Translations under genes and position numbers: made by a program
Notes under the pieces: generated by a model
What the model was told of the DNA's origin: nothing
Seen by the model: the letters and a program-made list of their open reading frames with translations, nothing else
Database searches by the model: none
Shown: positions 47,301 to 54,790 of the stretch, piece by piece
Position numbering within the stretch: position 1 is the first letter of the stretch
How the letters are laid out: each line of letters begins with the position of its first letter
From: Citricoccus muralis
GTDB taxonomy: Bacteria; Actinomycetota; Actinomycetes; Actinomycetales; Micrococcaceae
Assembly: GCF_029637705.1 (NCBI RefSeq)
Contig: NZ_CP121252.1
Location: 868,001 to 932,000 of the forward strand
Direction: 5' to 3'
Length of the DNA: 64,000 nucleotides

Positions 47301-48191
47301 CGGACGGAGCTAAACCTCGACCTAACGGCTCGGCTTGTCTACAACAGCCCAAGCGTCGAGGCAATGGCGTCTTCATTGACTGCTGGTCTCGCCGATGTAG
47401 ATGAACCGCATGTATTGACGCTCCAGGATGGAAAAGGCGCACCCGTCGTCGCGATTCATCCTGGAGCCGGTACCGGGCACGTATATTCACGGCTACTACG
47501 GGTTATCCCACCGGACCGCCCCTTCTACGCGGTACAGGCACCGGAGTACTTCGGGGAGGCCTCGGACGCAAGTATCGAGATGCTTGCTCGACGCCATATG
47601 GATGGGCTTTCTGACTGTGTGCAAAACTGGAACGAAACGACGCTGGTCGGATGGTCCAGCGGCGGAACGATTGCCGCAGAGATCGTTCGCCAATTGGAAG
47701 AGCGTGGTGAAGCGATTGCGTCGTTGGTGGTTATTGATTCGGTGGACCCTGCCGTTTCTGGTGCGAACCAGACGAAAGTGACCGAGGCAGATATCGTGAC
47801 TCTGCTTGCCCGGCACGCTGAAATTGGCTTGAGGGATCTTTCTCCTTCCGTGCTCAGCGGAGTCGACAGCTTCTATGCATGGGTAGAACAGAGTGGTGCA
47901 GCCGACGTCCTTCCGCCTAAGGCAGATGCCCTCCGTATGGGCCGTTGTTTGGATGGAATGGAAGCGTTGTTAAACGGTCATGTGGATCCCGCCTATATCT
48001 CCGCTGACGTCATGGTCATCGTTGCGTCAAAGGGTGCTACCGCTGCACTTGACACAGAAGCCCATTGGCGTTACCGCGTGAACGGTGAGGTGAAGTCGGT
48101 CTCGGCCCCGACAACACATGACGAGCTACTGACTGAAGCTGGCGTTAGCAGTTTCGAAGATTCAATGCGCGCATGGCTCCAGTCTCACTAG
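44331..48191 (+). CDS. Single-module nonribosomal peptide synthetase (C-A-T-TE, EntF-like layout)
   Basis: 1286 residues. Condensation domain (about 1-430) has intact HHYHLDG (135-141). The adenylation domain (about 440-930) has LIYTSGSTGKPKG, NTYGPTE (729-735), YRSGDLARW and K926 in NGKTDF. The carrier domain has GGDS with phosphopantetheine Ser980; the thioesterase has GWSSG with nucleophile S1109. Specificity positions aligned by eye to GrsA read D643, I644, E647, S686, V707, G709, T730, V738, V739, K926. Domain order and length equal EntF, but no 2,3-dihydroxybenzoate or other siderophore genes lie nearby. The TE implies release by hydrolysis, oligomerisation or cyclisation. MbtH and PPTase genes follow. 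Codon style changes sharply inside the A domain. Product unknown. Confidence 0.93.
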   Translation: MEHKKLTLTGAQEEFWYSQLLAGGRDRRYVKEFVDIFEDVNLAKMEEALRRVVLRTESLGLVIDIANALPQQRLRRTRPNVHALDFSGSSNPEGALDQWLVPWHAQLSPLDSDHSHVFVVARLRPDHYRVDFAAHHYHLDGYAGALIVREVMLAYQAPTSESPADSNSSIGDLEGFIERDHQYRESNHLARDREYWWGQTERLRRRASLSGAPPIRATSNHIVRSNMPSDLLNRIKSTGKSIPATLLAAAAVMLHPLVGDGDIPVGLALAARFSRKDRETPATAANILPVPIHVTAAMTFEEVVVAAEVGLAGVLRHQRYRASRLGRDLRLESGVTELAGLTVNYMGSFDSGLEGIKSRLTVVNNGLTDDAFVSVYHPEGDTTEALWYTNDQMHGEPGTRRQLQQFIRALVAVVDDPHQFVGNVDLVGDELRGQLESFNQTGIAEVPVVLPDLFAQQVSLHSHRPAVSGSDGGLTYEQLDRESNRVARYLIDLGVGPESIVAIMLPRGVDALVAILGVIKAGGAYLPVDPEYPLERIDYILNDACPSFVVASSSRGSGRSGEILVEDRPWRDVSDSAVEQQDRVRALGVDDPAYLIYTSGSTGKPKGVLVTHRGLADFVNAESAAFGVGPGQRFMHMASTSFDISVEEIFVTLCSGAELSIVEGAKSSVDADLTTTIRKVKPTHMSLTPALLATVDPDEVPEGLVVVVGGEACTSSLVDDWSKNHSLFNTYGPTENSVVSTLTGALVPGEDAPSIGRPFPGTSIYVLDGNLNPCPVGVTGELFIAGIGLARGYFRRPGLTAERFIADPFAGDGARMYRSGDLARWNEHGEVVFEGRNDDQVKIRGFRVETGEVEAALLRVPGVAQATVMVREDMPGHRQLVGYVVASGADVESALVREQLRQWLPDYMVPAAVVELEKIPLTHNGKTDFRQLPRPELDDARLIVEPESETERVLVQLYSEVLGLDSVSTDESFFALGGDSITAIQLVNRIRTELNLDLTARLVYNSPSVEAMASSLTAGLADVDEPHVLTLQDGKGAPVVAIHPGAGTGHVYSRLLRVIPPDRPFYAVQAPEYFGEASDASIEMLARRHMDGLSDCVQNWNETTLVGWSSGGTIAAEIVRQLEERGEAIASLVVIDSVDPAVSGANQTKVTEADIVTLLARHAEIGLRDLSPSVLSGVDSFYAWVEQSGAADVLPPKADALRMGRCLDGMEALLNGHVDPAYISADVMVIVASKGATAALDTEAHWRYRVNGEVKSVSAPTTHDELLTEAGVSSFEDSMRAWLQSH

Positions 48192-48244
48192 ATACAGAAC
48201 CGATTTGAAGAACCATACCCCTAAAAGAGCGAGGAGATACTAAG

Positions 48245-48433
48245 ATGAGTGCTCTAGACAACGAAAACGGATCCTTCTTTATTTTGACGAATGAGAAGCT
48301 GGAGAAGTCACTCTGGCCTGAATTCAAGAACGTGCCGGATGGTTGGCATGTGGCCTTTGGTCCAGGTACTAGAGAAGAGTGCTTGGCTTGGGTTGAAGAG
48401 GGGGCGCCAGTTGCTCAGAATGCCGATCGCTAG
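48245..48433 (+). CDS. MbtH-like protein
   Basis: 62 residues with the MbtH pattern: DNENGSFFILTNEKLEKSLW, WPEF..VPDGWHVAFGPGTR and ECLAWVEE. MbtH proteins bind the adenylation domain of partner NRPSs and are often needed for its solubility and activity. It starts 54 bp after the synthetase with a GGAG Shine-Dalgarno and is clearly part of the same operon. Confidence 0.92.
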   Translation: MSALDNENGSFFILTNEKLEKSLWPEFKNVPDGWHVAFGPGTREECLAWVEEGAPVAQNADR

Positions 48434-48440
48434 GAGCTCA

Positions 48441-48971
48441 ATGACAGACCAGGTGCAAACGTTGAAGTTCGTCGATAAAGCCGGTGCTTACTACGCGGAA
48501 AGCCTGGGATTTCCACCCGTGGCCGGCCGGACGTTGGCATACCTAGCCGTGAGCTCTCCGGCGGAACAGACGATCGCCGAACTAGCAGACGCGCTACTAG
48601 CCAGCAGAAGTGCAATCACTCAGGCCGTGTCATTGCTCAGCGAAAGAGGACTAGCCCGGCGCTATCGCGGTCGCGGGCAAAGGGTCGACTTCGTAGTCGC
48701 AAATCTTGACATCCAGCAATTCACCAGGGACTTGGACGGTGAGGCTTACGCCGATCAAGCCCAACTACTTGAGCAAGCTTCGCAACTCCTCGAAGCTGAT
48801 GAGTCAGGGAGAAAACAGGCGCTTCAAGAGCTGAGCGAACTGTATCTCTTTCTCGCTGAGCGACTTCCAGAGTTAAAAGACGAATGGCTCGCTGTTCGAG
48901 CTCGTTTGCGGGAGCGGGATGGAGCCGCTGAAGCGAATCTTGACTCGACTGTGATTGTTGATTCTTCTTGA
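48441..48971 (+). CDS. MarR/GbsR-like transcriptional regulator
   Basis: 176 residues with a winged helix-turn-helix (TIAELADALLASRSAITQAV, then LLSERGLARRYRGRGQRVDF) and a long helical C-terminus (about 90-160) for dimerisation, like GbsR/MarR proteins. ATG 48441 has TAGGAG upstream and begins seven bases after mbtH. It probably controls the NRPS operon and the divergent GAP gene through palindromes at 44066-44086 and/or 44152-44171. Confidence 0.85.
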   Translation: MTDQVQTLKFVDKAGAYYAESLGFPPVAGRTLAYLAVSSPAEQTIAELADALLASRSAITQAVSLLSERGLARRYRGRGQRVDFVVANLDIQQFTRDLDGEAYADQAQLLEQASQLLEADESGRKQALQELSELYLFLAERLPELKDEWLAVRARLRERDGAAEANLDSTVIVDSS

Positions 48972-49044
48972 TCACTTCCACGTCAGTCGTTCTTCGAGCT
49001 ATGCAACGAGATCGGGGAGAGTCCTTCGCTAGTCTTAGGTCGCC

Positions 49045-49108
49045 GTGCAAGGGCTAATATCCCACGGGATAGTCGTGTATGAATCGTTCGGAGACTTGGA
49101 TGGCCTAT
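49045..49108 (+). pseudogene. 5' fragment of the phosphopantetheinyl transferase gene, cut by an IS3 element
   Basis: From GTG 49045 the 21 codons to 49107 read VQGLISHGIVVYESF then GDLDGL, matching the usual N-terminus of actinobacterial Sfp-type PPTases. The frame is interrupted at CTAT (49105-49108), the target duplication of the IS3 element. Skipping both insertion sequences rejoins it in frame to the 3' part at 52035 (CTA-TTG-TTT-GAC), giving an ancestral protein of about 212 residues. An in-frame TAG at 49036 excludes an upstream start. Confidence 0.85.
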
Positions 49109-49173
49109 TGGGCTGACCCCGTTTTCTAGGTCCATTCGTTATGTGAGTCCTGACCCCCGCGCTCGCGGGGAGA

Positions 49174-49470
49174 ATGGATCACACGATGAGCAAACAAAGA
49201 AGGCGTCACACCCCGGAGCAGATCGTCCGGAGACTCGGGCAAGCCGACCGGCTCCTGGGCGAGGGCAATACGATCGCCGATGCCTGCCGCGAGCTCGGGG
49301 TTACCGAGCAGACCTATTATCGGTGGCGAAACCAGTACGGCGGCATGAAAGCCGACGACGCGAAACGGCTCAAGGAGCTCGAGAAGCAGAACGCGACCCT
49401 GAAGCGGTTGCTTGCCGAAGCAGAGCTCGAGAAGGCTGCTTTGAAGGAGTTGGCTGAGGGAAACTTCTAG
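49174..49470 (+). CDS. IS3-family transposase orfA
   Basis: 98 residues (MSKQRRRHTPEQIVRRL from the second Met) with a helix-turn-helix (ADACRELGVTEQTYYRW) and a leucine-zipper coiled coil (LKELEKQNATLKRLLAEAEL). It ends at TAG 49468; -1 slippage just before the stop joins it to orfB to make the full transposase. Confidence 0.92.
   Translation: MDHTMSKQRRRHTPEQIVRRLGQADRLLGEGNTIADACRELGVTEQTYYRWRNQYGGMKADDAKRLKELEKQNATLKRLLAEAELEKAALKELAEGNF
49458..49464 (+). other. Programmed -1 frameshift heptamer of the IS3 element
   Basis: G GGA AAC fits the X-XXY-YYZ slippery pattern in the orfA phase, four bases before the orfA stop. The -1 frame continues GKLLGPGRRR directly into orfB, as expected for an OrfAB fusion. 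Confidence 0.75.
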
Positions 49471-49514
49471 GCCCGGGTAGGCGTCGCGCCGCTATCACGC
49501 ACCTGATTCGCACC

Positions 49515-50333
49515 TTGCAGATCAGTGAGCGCATGGCGTGCCGCCTGGCCGGGCTTTCCCGCTCCGCATGGCGGCGGCCGCTCCGAGGCGACACCCCGGC
49601 AGACCCTGACCAGGCGCTGCGCGACTGGCTCCGGAAGTTTGCGAAGAACCACCCACGTTGGGGGTACCGACGTGCGTACCATGACGCGCGTGCTGAGGGC
49701 TGGAATGTGAACCACAAGAAGGTACAACGTTTGTGGCGTGAAGAAGGGCTCCGGGTGCCGCAGAAACGTCGGCGGAAGCGGGTGGGGTCATCAACTGCTG
49801 ACGCCCCCAAGGCGGCTGCGCCGGGCGTGGTGTGGGCGGTTGATTTCCAATTTGATGTCGATGAGCGCGGCAAAGCGATCAAGATCTGCTCCATCGTGGA
49901 TGAGCACACCCGCGTGTGTTTGGGTGGTCTTGTGGAGCGGTCGATCACCGCAGAGCGATTCATCGAGCATCTCGAGGAACTCGTCGCTGAGCATGGGGCA
50001 CCGATGATGCTGCGAAGTGACAACGGGCCGGAGTTCATCTCGGATGCCGTTGCAGACTGGGCTGGCACGAGAACCGGGTTGTCGTACATCCCGCCCGGTC
50101 AGCCCTGGCGAAACGGATACGTTGAGTCGTTCAACTCGAGGCTCCGCGACGAGTGTCTGAACATCAACAGCTTCTACTCGCTGCTCCATGCACGGGTCGT
50201 GATCAGCGACTGGAAGCACGAGTACAACCACGAGCGCCGACATTCCTCGCTGGGGTACCTGGCCCCGGTCGAGTACGCTCGATCCTGCACCCACACGTTC
50301 GAAGAAACCGACTCGCATACTGAGCGGACCTAA
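49515..50333 (+). CDS. IS3-family transposase orfB (DDE integrase domain)
   Basis: 272 residues from a TTG, but normally made as the -1 frameshift fusion with OrfA. The DDE catalytic core is intact: VWAVDFQFD (first Asp), MLRSDNGPEF (second Asp) and YVESFNSRLRDECLN (Glu region). The HTH_21 segment RLAGLSRSAWRR lies at the N-terminus. Confidence 0.93.
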   Translation: MQISERMACRLAGLSRSAWRRPLRGDTPADPDQALRDWLRKFAKNHPRWGYRRAYHDARAEGWNVNHKKVQRLWREEGLRVPQKRRRKRVGSSTADAPKAAAPGVVWAVDFQFDVDERGKAIKICSIVDEHTRVCLGGLVERSITAERFIEHLEELVAEHGAPMMLRSDNGPEFISDAVADWAGTRTGLSYIPPGQPWRNGYVESFNSRLRDECLNINSFYSLLHARVVISDWKHEYNHERRHSSLGYLAPVEYARSCTHTFEETDSHTERT

Positions 50334-50360
50334 CTACGGGGGCGGCCCACTATTGTTTGA

Positions 50361-52034
50361 CCTGAGTCGTGCCAGATTTAGTGCGTAGTTTATGAGACCA
50401 ACGAGTCGAGCAGTTTCTGAGCGTCCACGGGGATGGACGGGGCCGCGGCGAGTTGCTGCCCATTGATATCAATCGTGACCGTTCGCAACGGTCGTAGTAC
50501 TTGAACAAGCTTCTTGATACTGACCCCAGTCACGTGTTGCAGATGACGAGCTACGGCCAGCGCGCAGAACACGATCGTCAAGTGCGCCTCGATCGAATCA
50601 CGCTGATGATGGAACATCGGCCGGGCCCGGATATCACTCTTGGCCATCCGGAACGACTTCTCGACCTGCCAGAGATCGTGATAGGCGGCGACGACAGCTT
50701 CACCATCCAAGACGTGTGGGCTGATATTCGTCACGTACCCCTTCAAACCCAACAATTGTCTGGCTCGCTCGACCAGCGCCCAGTCCACCCCGGGTTTCTT
50801 GCCGGTGAGATTCACGAACCGGTCTCTACGCACTGGCCGAGCCCCGGACGCGACTTTCTCGGCTTTCTCGATCTGCTTGTTCAAAGTGTAGTTATCGCGC
50901 TTCTCGCGCTTGAACGAGTACTGATACACCACCCGGCGCTGCCTGACCTGAGCACCGGCCCCCATGGTGCGGGTGGATTCTAGGATCTGTCCGTCGGTGA
51001 AGTAGGTGCCATGACGGTCGAAATGCTCTGCCAGGTCATACGGGGCCTTGGTGATCCTCGAGCCGACAATGAACGAGAACCCCGCATCCTCCAAAGCGTT
51101 GAGGTTCGCCGCTGAGAGCATCCCAGCATCAGCGACGACCACCAGATCCTGAACCTGATGCCGTTCTTGGAAAGACCGCAACACCGGGACCAGGGTCAAG
51201 GTCTCTGCCTTGTTGCCTTCGAAGCAGTGAATCTCCAATGGGAACCCATCCCGATCCACCAGTAGCCCGACGACGATCTGTGGATCGACTCTGCGTTCTT
51301 TGCTCATCCCGACTTTGCGTAGCTCGTCCTCATCAGTAGCCTCAAAATACAGCGTCGTGACGTCATAGAGCACCACAGACAGGCCAGCATGGCCTGCGGT
51401 TTTCAGCGCGTGTGCGTAGGCTGCCTTGCTGAATCCGTCCCGCCAGTCTTGGCTGATGGACTCGGCTAGGGTCCGCCAGATCGTGCGCAATGACGGAGCC
51501 TGGACGCCGAGTTCTTCGAGGACACGGATCGTGTCCGTTTTCGAGGTCGGCTCTACTAGTCGGGCTAGCACGAGTTTCTGGAACACCGCGTTGCCTACCT
51601 CGGTGAACCCGAGATGCTCATAGGCGTCTTCCAGCACGCTCCAAAGCAGTTGAGCAGCGGACCCAGTCACCCTGGGCCCGACGGGTGCGATGCTGGGCTG
51701 AGAACCCGGTTGGGCCTGGGCGCTGGGGAGTTCGAGATCGAGTTCTTGTTGATCACCGGCGATCTTGGTTTTCGCGATATGAACGAGGGCCGCAATCTCG
51801 GCCTCTGTATGACCGGAGCCGATGTGTTCCACGATCTTCTGGATACCGCGTTTGGTATGAGCAATCTGGACCGCGGTCGCTCCTGAAGCGGTCTTCACCT
51901 TCCGCACGAACAAGCCCACCCGCACAGTCTAGTCGGCACGCGATTAGTGCGTAGATTCCGGAACCTGAACCGCGGAAAATCAACGATCCAGACCCCTCAA
52001 CCACTGATCCTCACCAAACATGGCACGACTCAGG
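50361..52034 (-). mobile_element. Complete IS1634-type insertion sequence (1674 bp)
   Basis: Perfect 14-bp terminal inverted repeats CCTGAGTCGTGCCA (50361-50374) and TGGCACGACTCAGG (52021-52034) enclose one transposase gene on the minus strand. A 5-bp target duplication TTTGA lies at 50356-50360 and 52035-52039. The insertion is in the PPTase gene, only two bases beyond the CTAT duplication of the IS3 element in the ancestral sequence. Its right end contains an ATG (52020-52022) that opens in phase into the PPTase remainder. Confidence 0.93.
50390..51925 (-). CDS. IS1634-family transposase
   Basis: 511 residues from GTG 51925. The IS4-superfamily DDE residues are visible: VVLYDVTTLYF (first Asp), LVVVADAGMLSAANL (second Asp) and DLWQVEKSFRMAKSD (Glu with the Y/W-REK-like signature). 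It is intact and the element is flanked by a clean target duplication, so it is probably active. Confidence 0.93.
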   Translation of the reverse strand: MRVGLFVRKVKTASGATAVQIAHTKRGIQKIVEHIGSGHTEAEIAALVHIAKTKIAGDQQELDLELPSAQAQPGSQPSIAPVGPRVTGSAAQLLWSVLEDAYEHLGFTEVGNAVFQKLVLARLVEPTSKTDTIRVLEELGVQAPSLRTIWRTLAESISQDWRDGFSKAAYAHALKTAGHAGLSVVLYDVTTLYFEATDEDELRKVGMSKERRVDPQIVVGLLVDRDGFPLEIHCFEGNKAETLTLVPVLRSFQERHQVQDLVVVADAGMLSAANLNALEDAGFSFIVGSRITKAPYDLAEHFDRHGTYFTDGQILESTRTMGAGAQVRQRRVVYQYSFKREKRDNYTLNKQIEKAEKVASGARPVRRDRFVNLTGKKPGVDWALVERARQLLGLKGYVTNISPHVLDGEAVVAAYHDLWQVEKSFRMAKSDIRARPMFHHQRDSIEAHLTIVFCALAVARHLQHVTGVSIKKLVQVLRPLRTVTIDINGQQLAAAPSIPVDAQKLLDSLVS

Positions 52035-52607
52035 TTTGACGACGAGCTCGAATACGCGCAAGGTATGCTCAAGAAGCGAAGGTCGGAATTCGCGACGGGA
52101 CGAATTTGCGCGCGGCGTGCACTTCAGAAGCTAGGGGTTCAGCCTGTGCCGATTCTGAAGGGTGCTTCGGGCGCACCTCTATGGCCGGCGAACGTCGTTG
52201 GCAGTATCACGCATTGTCGCGGTTACCGAGCGGCTGCGGTCGGTACTGTTGGCGAATTCATGTCAATCGGAATCGACGCCGAGCCAGCCCAAGCACTTCC
52301 GGACGGCGTTCTGGAGCAAATTGCTATACCGAGTGAAGTATCTCGTCTCAGGCATGTTCAGCAAGAACTTGGTAGCGTGCCGGCAGGCAGGCTCCTTTTC
52401 TGCATCAAGGAAGCAATCTACAAAGCATGGAGTCCGGTGGAAAACGTCTGGCTTGACTATGACCAGGCCGAGGTGTGCATCTCGAGAGACGGATCCTTTG
52501 AAGCACTGATCGATCGAGGCCATTCGGAAGTCCAGATCTTTCCTGAGCTGGTCAAAGGGCGATGGAGACCGACGAAGAGTCACCTCTACGCAGCACTGAT
52601 CCTCTAA
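52020..52607 (+). CDS. Phosphopantetheinyl transferase, 5'-truncated, with IS-derived start codon
   Basis: 195 codons. The first five (MARLR) come from the end of the IS1634-type element; true PPTase sequence begins at FDDELEYAQG. Catalytic motifs remain: GSITHCRGYRAAAVG, IGIDAEP (Mg-binding Asp and Glu) and FCIKEAIYKAWSP (K-E-A-x-Y-K). The enzyme would transfer phosphopantetheine from CoA to Ser980 of the NRPS carrier domain. About 22 N-terminal residues are replaced. I see no ribosome-binding site before ATG 52020, so expression depends on IS-borne sequence and is uncertain. It was originally the fourth gene of the NRPS operon. Confidence 0.85.
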   Translation: MARLRFDDELEYAQGMLKKRRSEFATGRICARRALQKLGVQPVPILKGASGAPLWPANVVGSITHCRGYRAAAVGTVGEFMSIGIDAEPAQALPDGVLEQIAIPSEVSRLRHVQQELGSVPAGRLLFCIKEAIYKAWSPVENVWLDYDQAEVCISRDGSFEALIDRGHSEVQIFPELVKGRWRPTKSHLYAALIL

Positions 52608-52792
52608 GGAATTCTGACCGATGCTTACTCAAGGTTGAGACTACTCGGCATTAGGGGTCCCCAACGGGCAGGCTTCGGGAAATCTCGTAGGCCATTGGGA
52701 GCGCCAGCACGTGCTTAAGTAGTGCCGCCTGTCCAGGGGATCATCGCATCCGCGCTGGGCCTGTGGCCTACTCAGAGCAAACACCATGCTCG

Positions 52793-54706
52793 TCAGTCGT
52801 GGCGGGCGCCGGCCTCGCGGCTGGACTGCTCCAACAGGGTGTAGGCCTCGCGGGAGATCGCCGTCCAGAGCTTGATCGCCAGCTGGGGAGCGGTCTCCTC
52901 GAGGGAGGCGATGATCTGGGCAGTCAGCACCCGGCACACCACGGAGTCGACGGCACGAACCGTGGTGAGCTGGCGACCGGAGCGACCCAGCGCGATCTCG
53001 CCGAAGGTCATGCCAGGGGAGAGGAACACCGGTCGGTACCGACGCCCACCGGAGCCCTGCGAGGTGAGCTCCACCTGCCCGGACTCGATGAAGTAGATCC
53101 CGGCGAAGGGCTGGCCGGCTCGGCGAATGACCTGGCCGGCCTTGAAGGCGCGGCGGTCCATGAACGCGGTGAGCAGCTGGACGTCGTCGTCGCCCAAAAA
53201 GGCGAAGAGTTGCGACTGGTCGGGGCGCTGACGCCGATTCGGCAGCAGCTTGGGCTCGAACCGCTGCAGCACGCGCAGCTCGGCCCACTCCAGCGCGCGG
53301 GGCCGGGTCTGGAACAGCCGGAACTCCCCGGTGACCTTGCCTGAGCGCACCAGTTGGGCACCACGGGTGGACTCGGCGGATTCTTCGCGCGGATCGGGCA
53401 GGGGATCGCCGGCGCGTTCGGCTGCCTCCACCATCAGGCCGGTGAGTCGATCGTCCTGGTCGATCAGCGCCAGATCGCGGTTCTCGGCCAGGAACTGCCG
53501 CACCAGGCGCACGAGGAGGTGAATGGCGGAGCGACCGAATTCGTCGACCGCGCGCAGATCCAACAGCACGGTGGTGATGTCCGGGTCGATCTCGGCCACC
53601 GTATGCGCGAGGATCTCGGTCTCGGCGAAGCCCAGGTCGCCGGAAATCTCGATGACGTGGCCGTGCTTCCCCAGCCGTTCCAGGGCCTCGGACATGCGGT
53701 GCGGCCGGGGCACCCCCGACGTCGATTCCGACAGCGCGTAGGAGGCGCGCAAGGTCGAGCGGCCCACTGGCGGTGCATCGCCGTAGTGGAGGCCGAGGTC
53801 AGCGGTGAGTTGCTTGACCGCGGCGGATCCGCGCACCGAGGTGCCGTGCTCATCCAGCGGTGGGGAATAGACGGCGATGCCGACCTGACCGGGGATCACC
53901 ACGAGTAGACCACCGCCCACCCCGGATTTGGCGGGCAGGCCGACCTCGATCGCCCAGTTTCCGGCGTCGTCGTACATTCCGCAGGTGGACATCACCGCGA
54001 GGAGGCGGCTCGTGGTCGACGGCGAAAACACCCGATGCCCCGTGGCCGGATTCACGCCGCGATTGGCCAGGGTCGCCGCCATCATGGACAGCTGCTCCAC
54101 CGTGAGCATCACAGAACAAGCCCGGAAGTAGTCCTGCACCACGGGCTCGGGGTCGGACTCGATGATGTCGAAGGAGCGCAGCAACCAGGCCAGCGCCCGG
54201 TTGCGGTGCCCGGTACGATCCTCCGCCTTGTAGATCTGGTCGGAAACTTTCAGCTCCCCGGTGCTGGCCGACCCGGCCGCGGCCTCGTTGTAGGTGTTCA
54301 GCAGCCGGCCCATGCGGTCGCGCCCGCCGCGGCCCTTGATCAGCCCCACGGTGGCAATGGCCCCGGCGTTGATCATCGGGTTGTCGGGCCGGCCGTCGGG
54401 CTGCAGGGAGATCTCGTTGAACGGGTCACCGGAGGGTTCGACGTCGACCTTTTCCACCACGCGCTCGGCACCGAGATCGTCCAGGGCTAGCCCGTAGGTG
54501 AACGCCTTGGAGATGGACTGGATGGCGAAGGGTACCTGGCAGTCCCCGGCCGAGTACTGGTTGCCGTTGACCGTGGTGAGGGTGATGCCGACGTGGTCGC
54601 GGTGCGGTTCGGCGGCGCTCAACGTCGCCTGGTTGACCTCTCCGTCGTCCAGAGGACGCAGCCGGTCGATCAGTTCGTCGAGGTACTCCTGCAGCGGTGA
54701 TTCCAT
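52793..54706 (-). CDS. glsA: Glutaminase-STAS-cyclic-nucleotide-domain fusion protein
   Basis: 637 residues in three parts. Glutaminase (about 1-310): catalytic S64-x-x-K67 in AIQSISKAF, NPMINAGAIATVG, and GLPAKSGVGGGL. STAS (about 345-440): DITTVLLDLRAVDEFGRSA with the switch-type Ser. Cyclic-nucleotide-binding fold (about 490-620): FKAGQVIRRAGQP, GIYFIESGQVEL and MTFGEIALGRSGRQ, which has the G-E-x-A/L and R positions of a ligand pocket. Regulation of glutamine hydrolysis by a ligand or by partner binding is inferred. This is the second glutaminase of the window and the first is single-domain. Confidence 0.9.
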   Translation of the reverse strand: MESPLQEYLDELIDRLRPLDDGEVNQATLSAAEPHRDHVGITLTTVNGNQYSAGDCQVPFAIQSISKAFTYGLALDDLGAERVVEKVDVEPSGDPFNEISLQPDGRPDNPMINAGAIATVGLIKGRGGRDRMGRLLNTYNEAAAGSASTGELKVSDQIYKAEDRTGHRNRALAWLLRSFDIIESDPEPVVQDYFRACSVMLTVEQLSMMAATLANRGVNPATGHRVFSPSTTSRLLAVMSTCGMYDDAGNWAIEVGLPAKSGVGGGLLVVIPGQVGIAVYSPPLDEHGTSVRGSAAVKQLTADLGLHYGDAPPVGRSTLRASYALSESTSGVPRPHRMSEALERLGKHGHVIEISGDLGFAETEILAHTVAEIDPDITTVLLDLRAVDEFGRSAIHLLVRLVRQFLAENRDLALIDQDDRLTGLMVEAAERAGDPLPDPREESAESTRGAQLVRSGKVTGEFRLFQTRPRALEWAELRVLQRFEPKLLPNRRQRPDQSQLFAFLGDDDVQLLTAFMDRRAFKAGQVIRRAGQPFAGIYFIESGQVELTSQGSGGRRYRPVFLSPGMTFGEIALGRSGRQLTTVRAVDSVVCRVLTAQIIASLEETAPQLAIKLWTAISREAYTLLEQSSREAGARHD

Positions 54707-54790
54707 TGGGTGGCGTCTCCATGGTCCGGGGCGGGCGGATGGTCGGTTGGTGAGACAACCGGGGCGTAGATTCCAGCCTAGTCGGTTGCG

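Larger units (their letters stand above)
49109..50349 (+). mobile_element. Complete IS3-family insertion sequence (1241 bp)
   Basis: Imperfect terminal inverted repeats at 49109-49133 and 50326-50349 (shared TGGGC..CCCCGT..TAGGTCC) enclose orfA and orfB. A 4-bp target duplication CTAT flanks it at 49105-49108 and 50350-50353. Both frames and the slippery heptamer are intact, so the copy looks functional and recent. It interrupts the PPTase gene. Confidence 0.92.

Noticed and set aside
44331-48191. Calling the NRPS an enterobactin synthetase (EntF)
   Set aside because: Domain order and length match, but there are no DHB synthesis, EntB, EntE or iron-transport genes in the window and the A-domain code does not read as a serine code.
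50375-51955. TTAGTGCGTAG near both ends of the IS1634-type element as its terminal repeats
   Set aside because: The two copies are direct, not inverted. The true ends are the perfect CCTGAGTCGTGCCA inverted repeats further out, confirmed by the TTTGA duplication.
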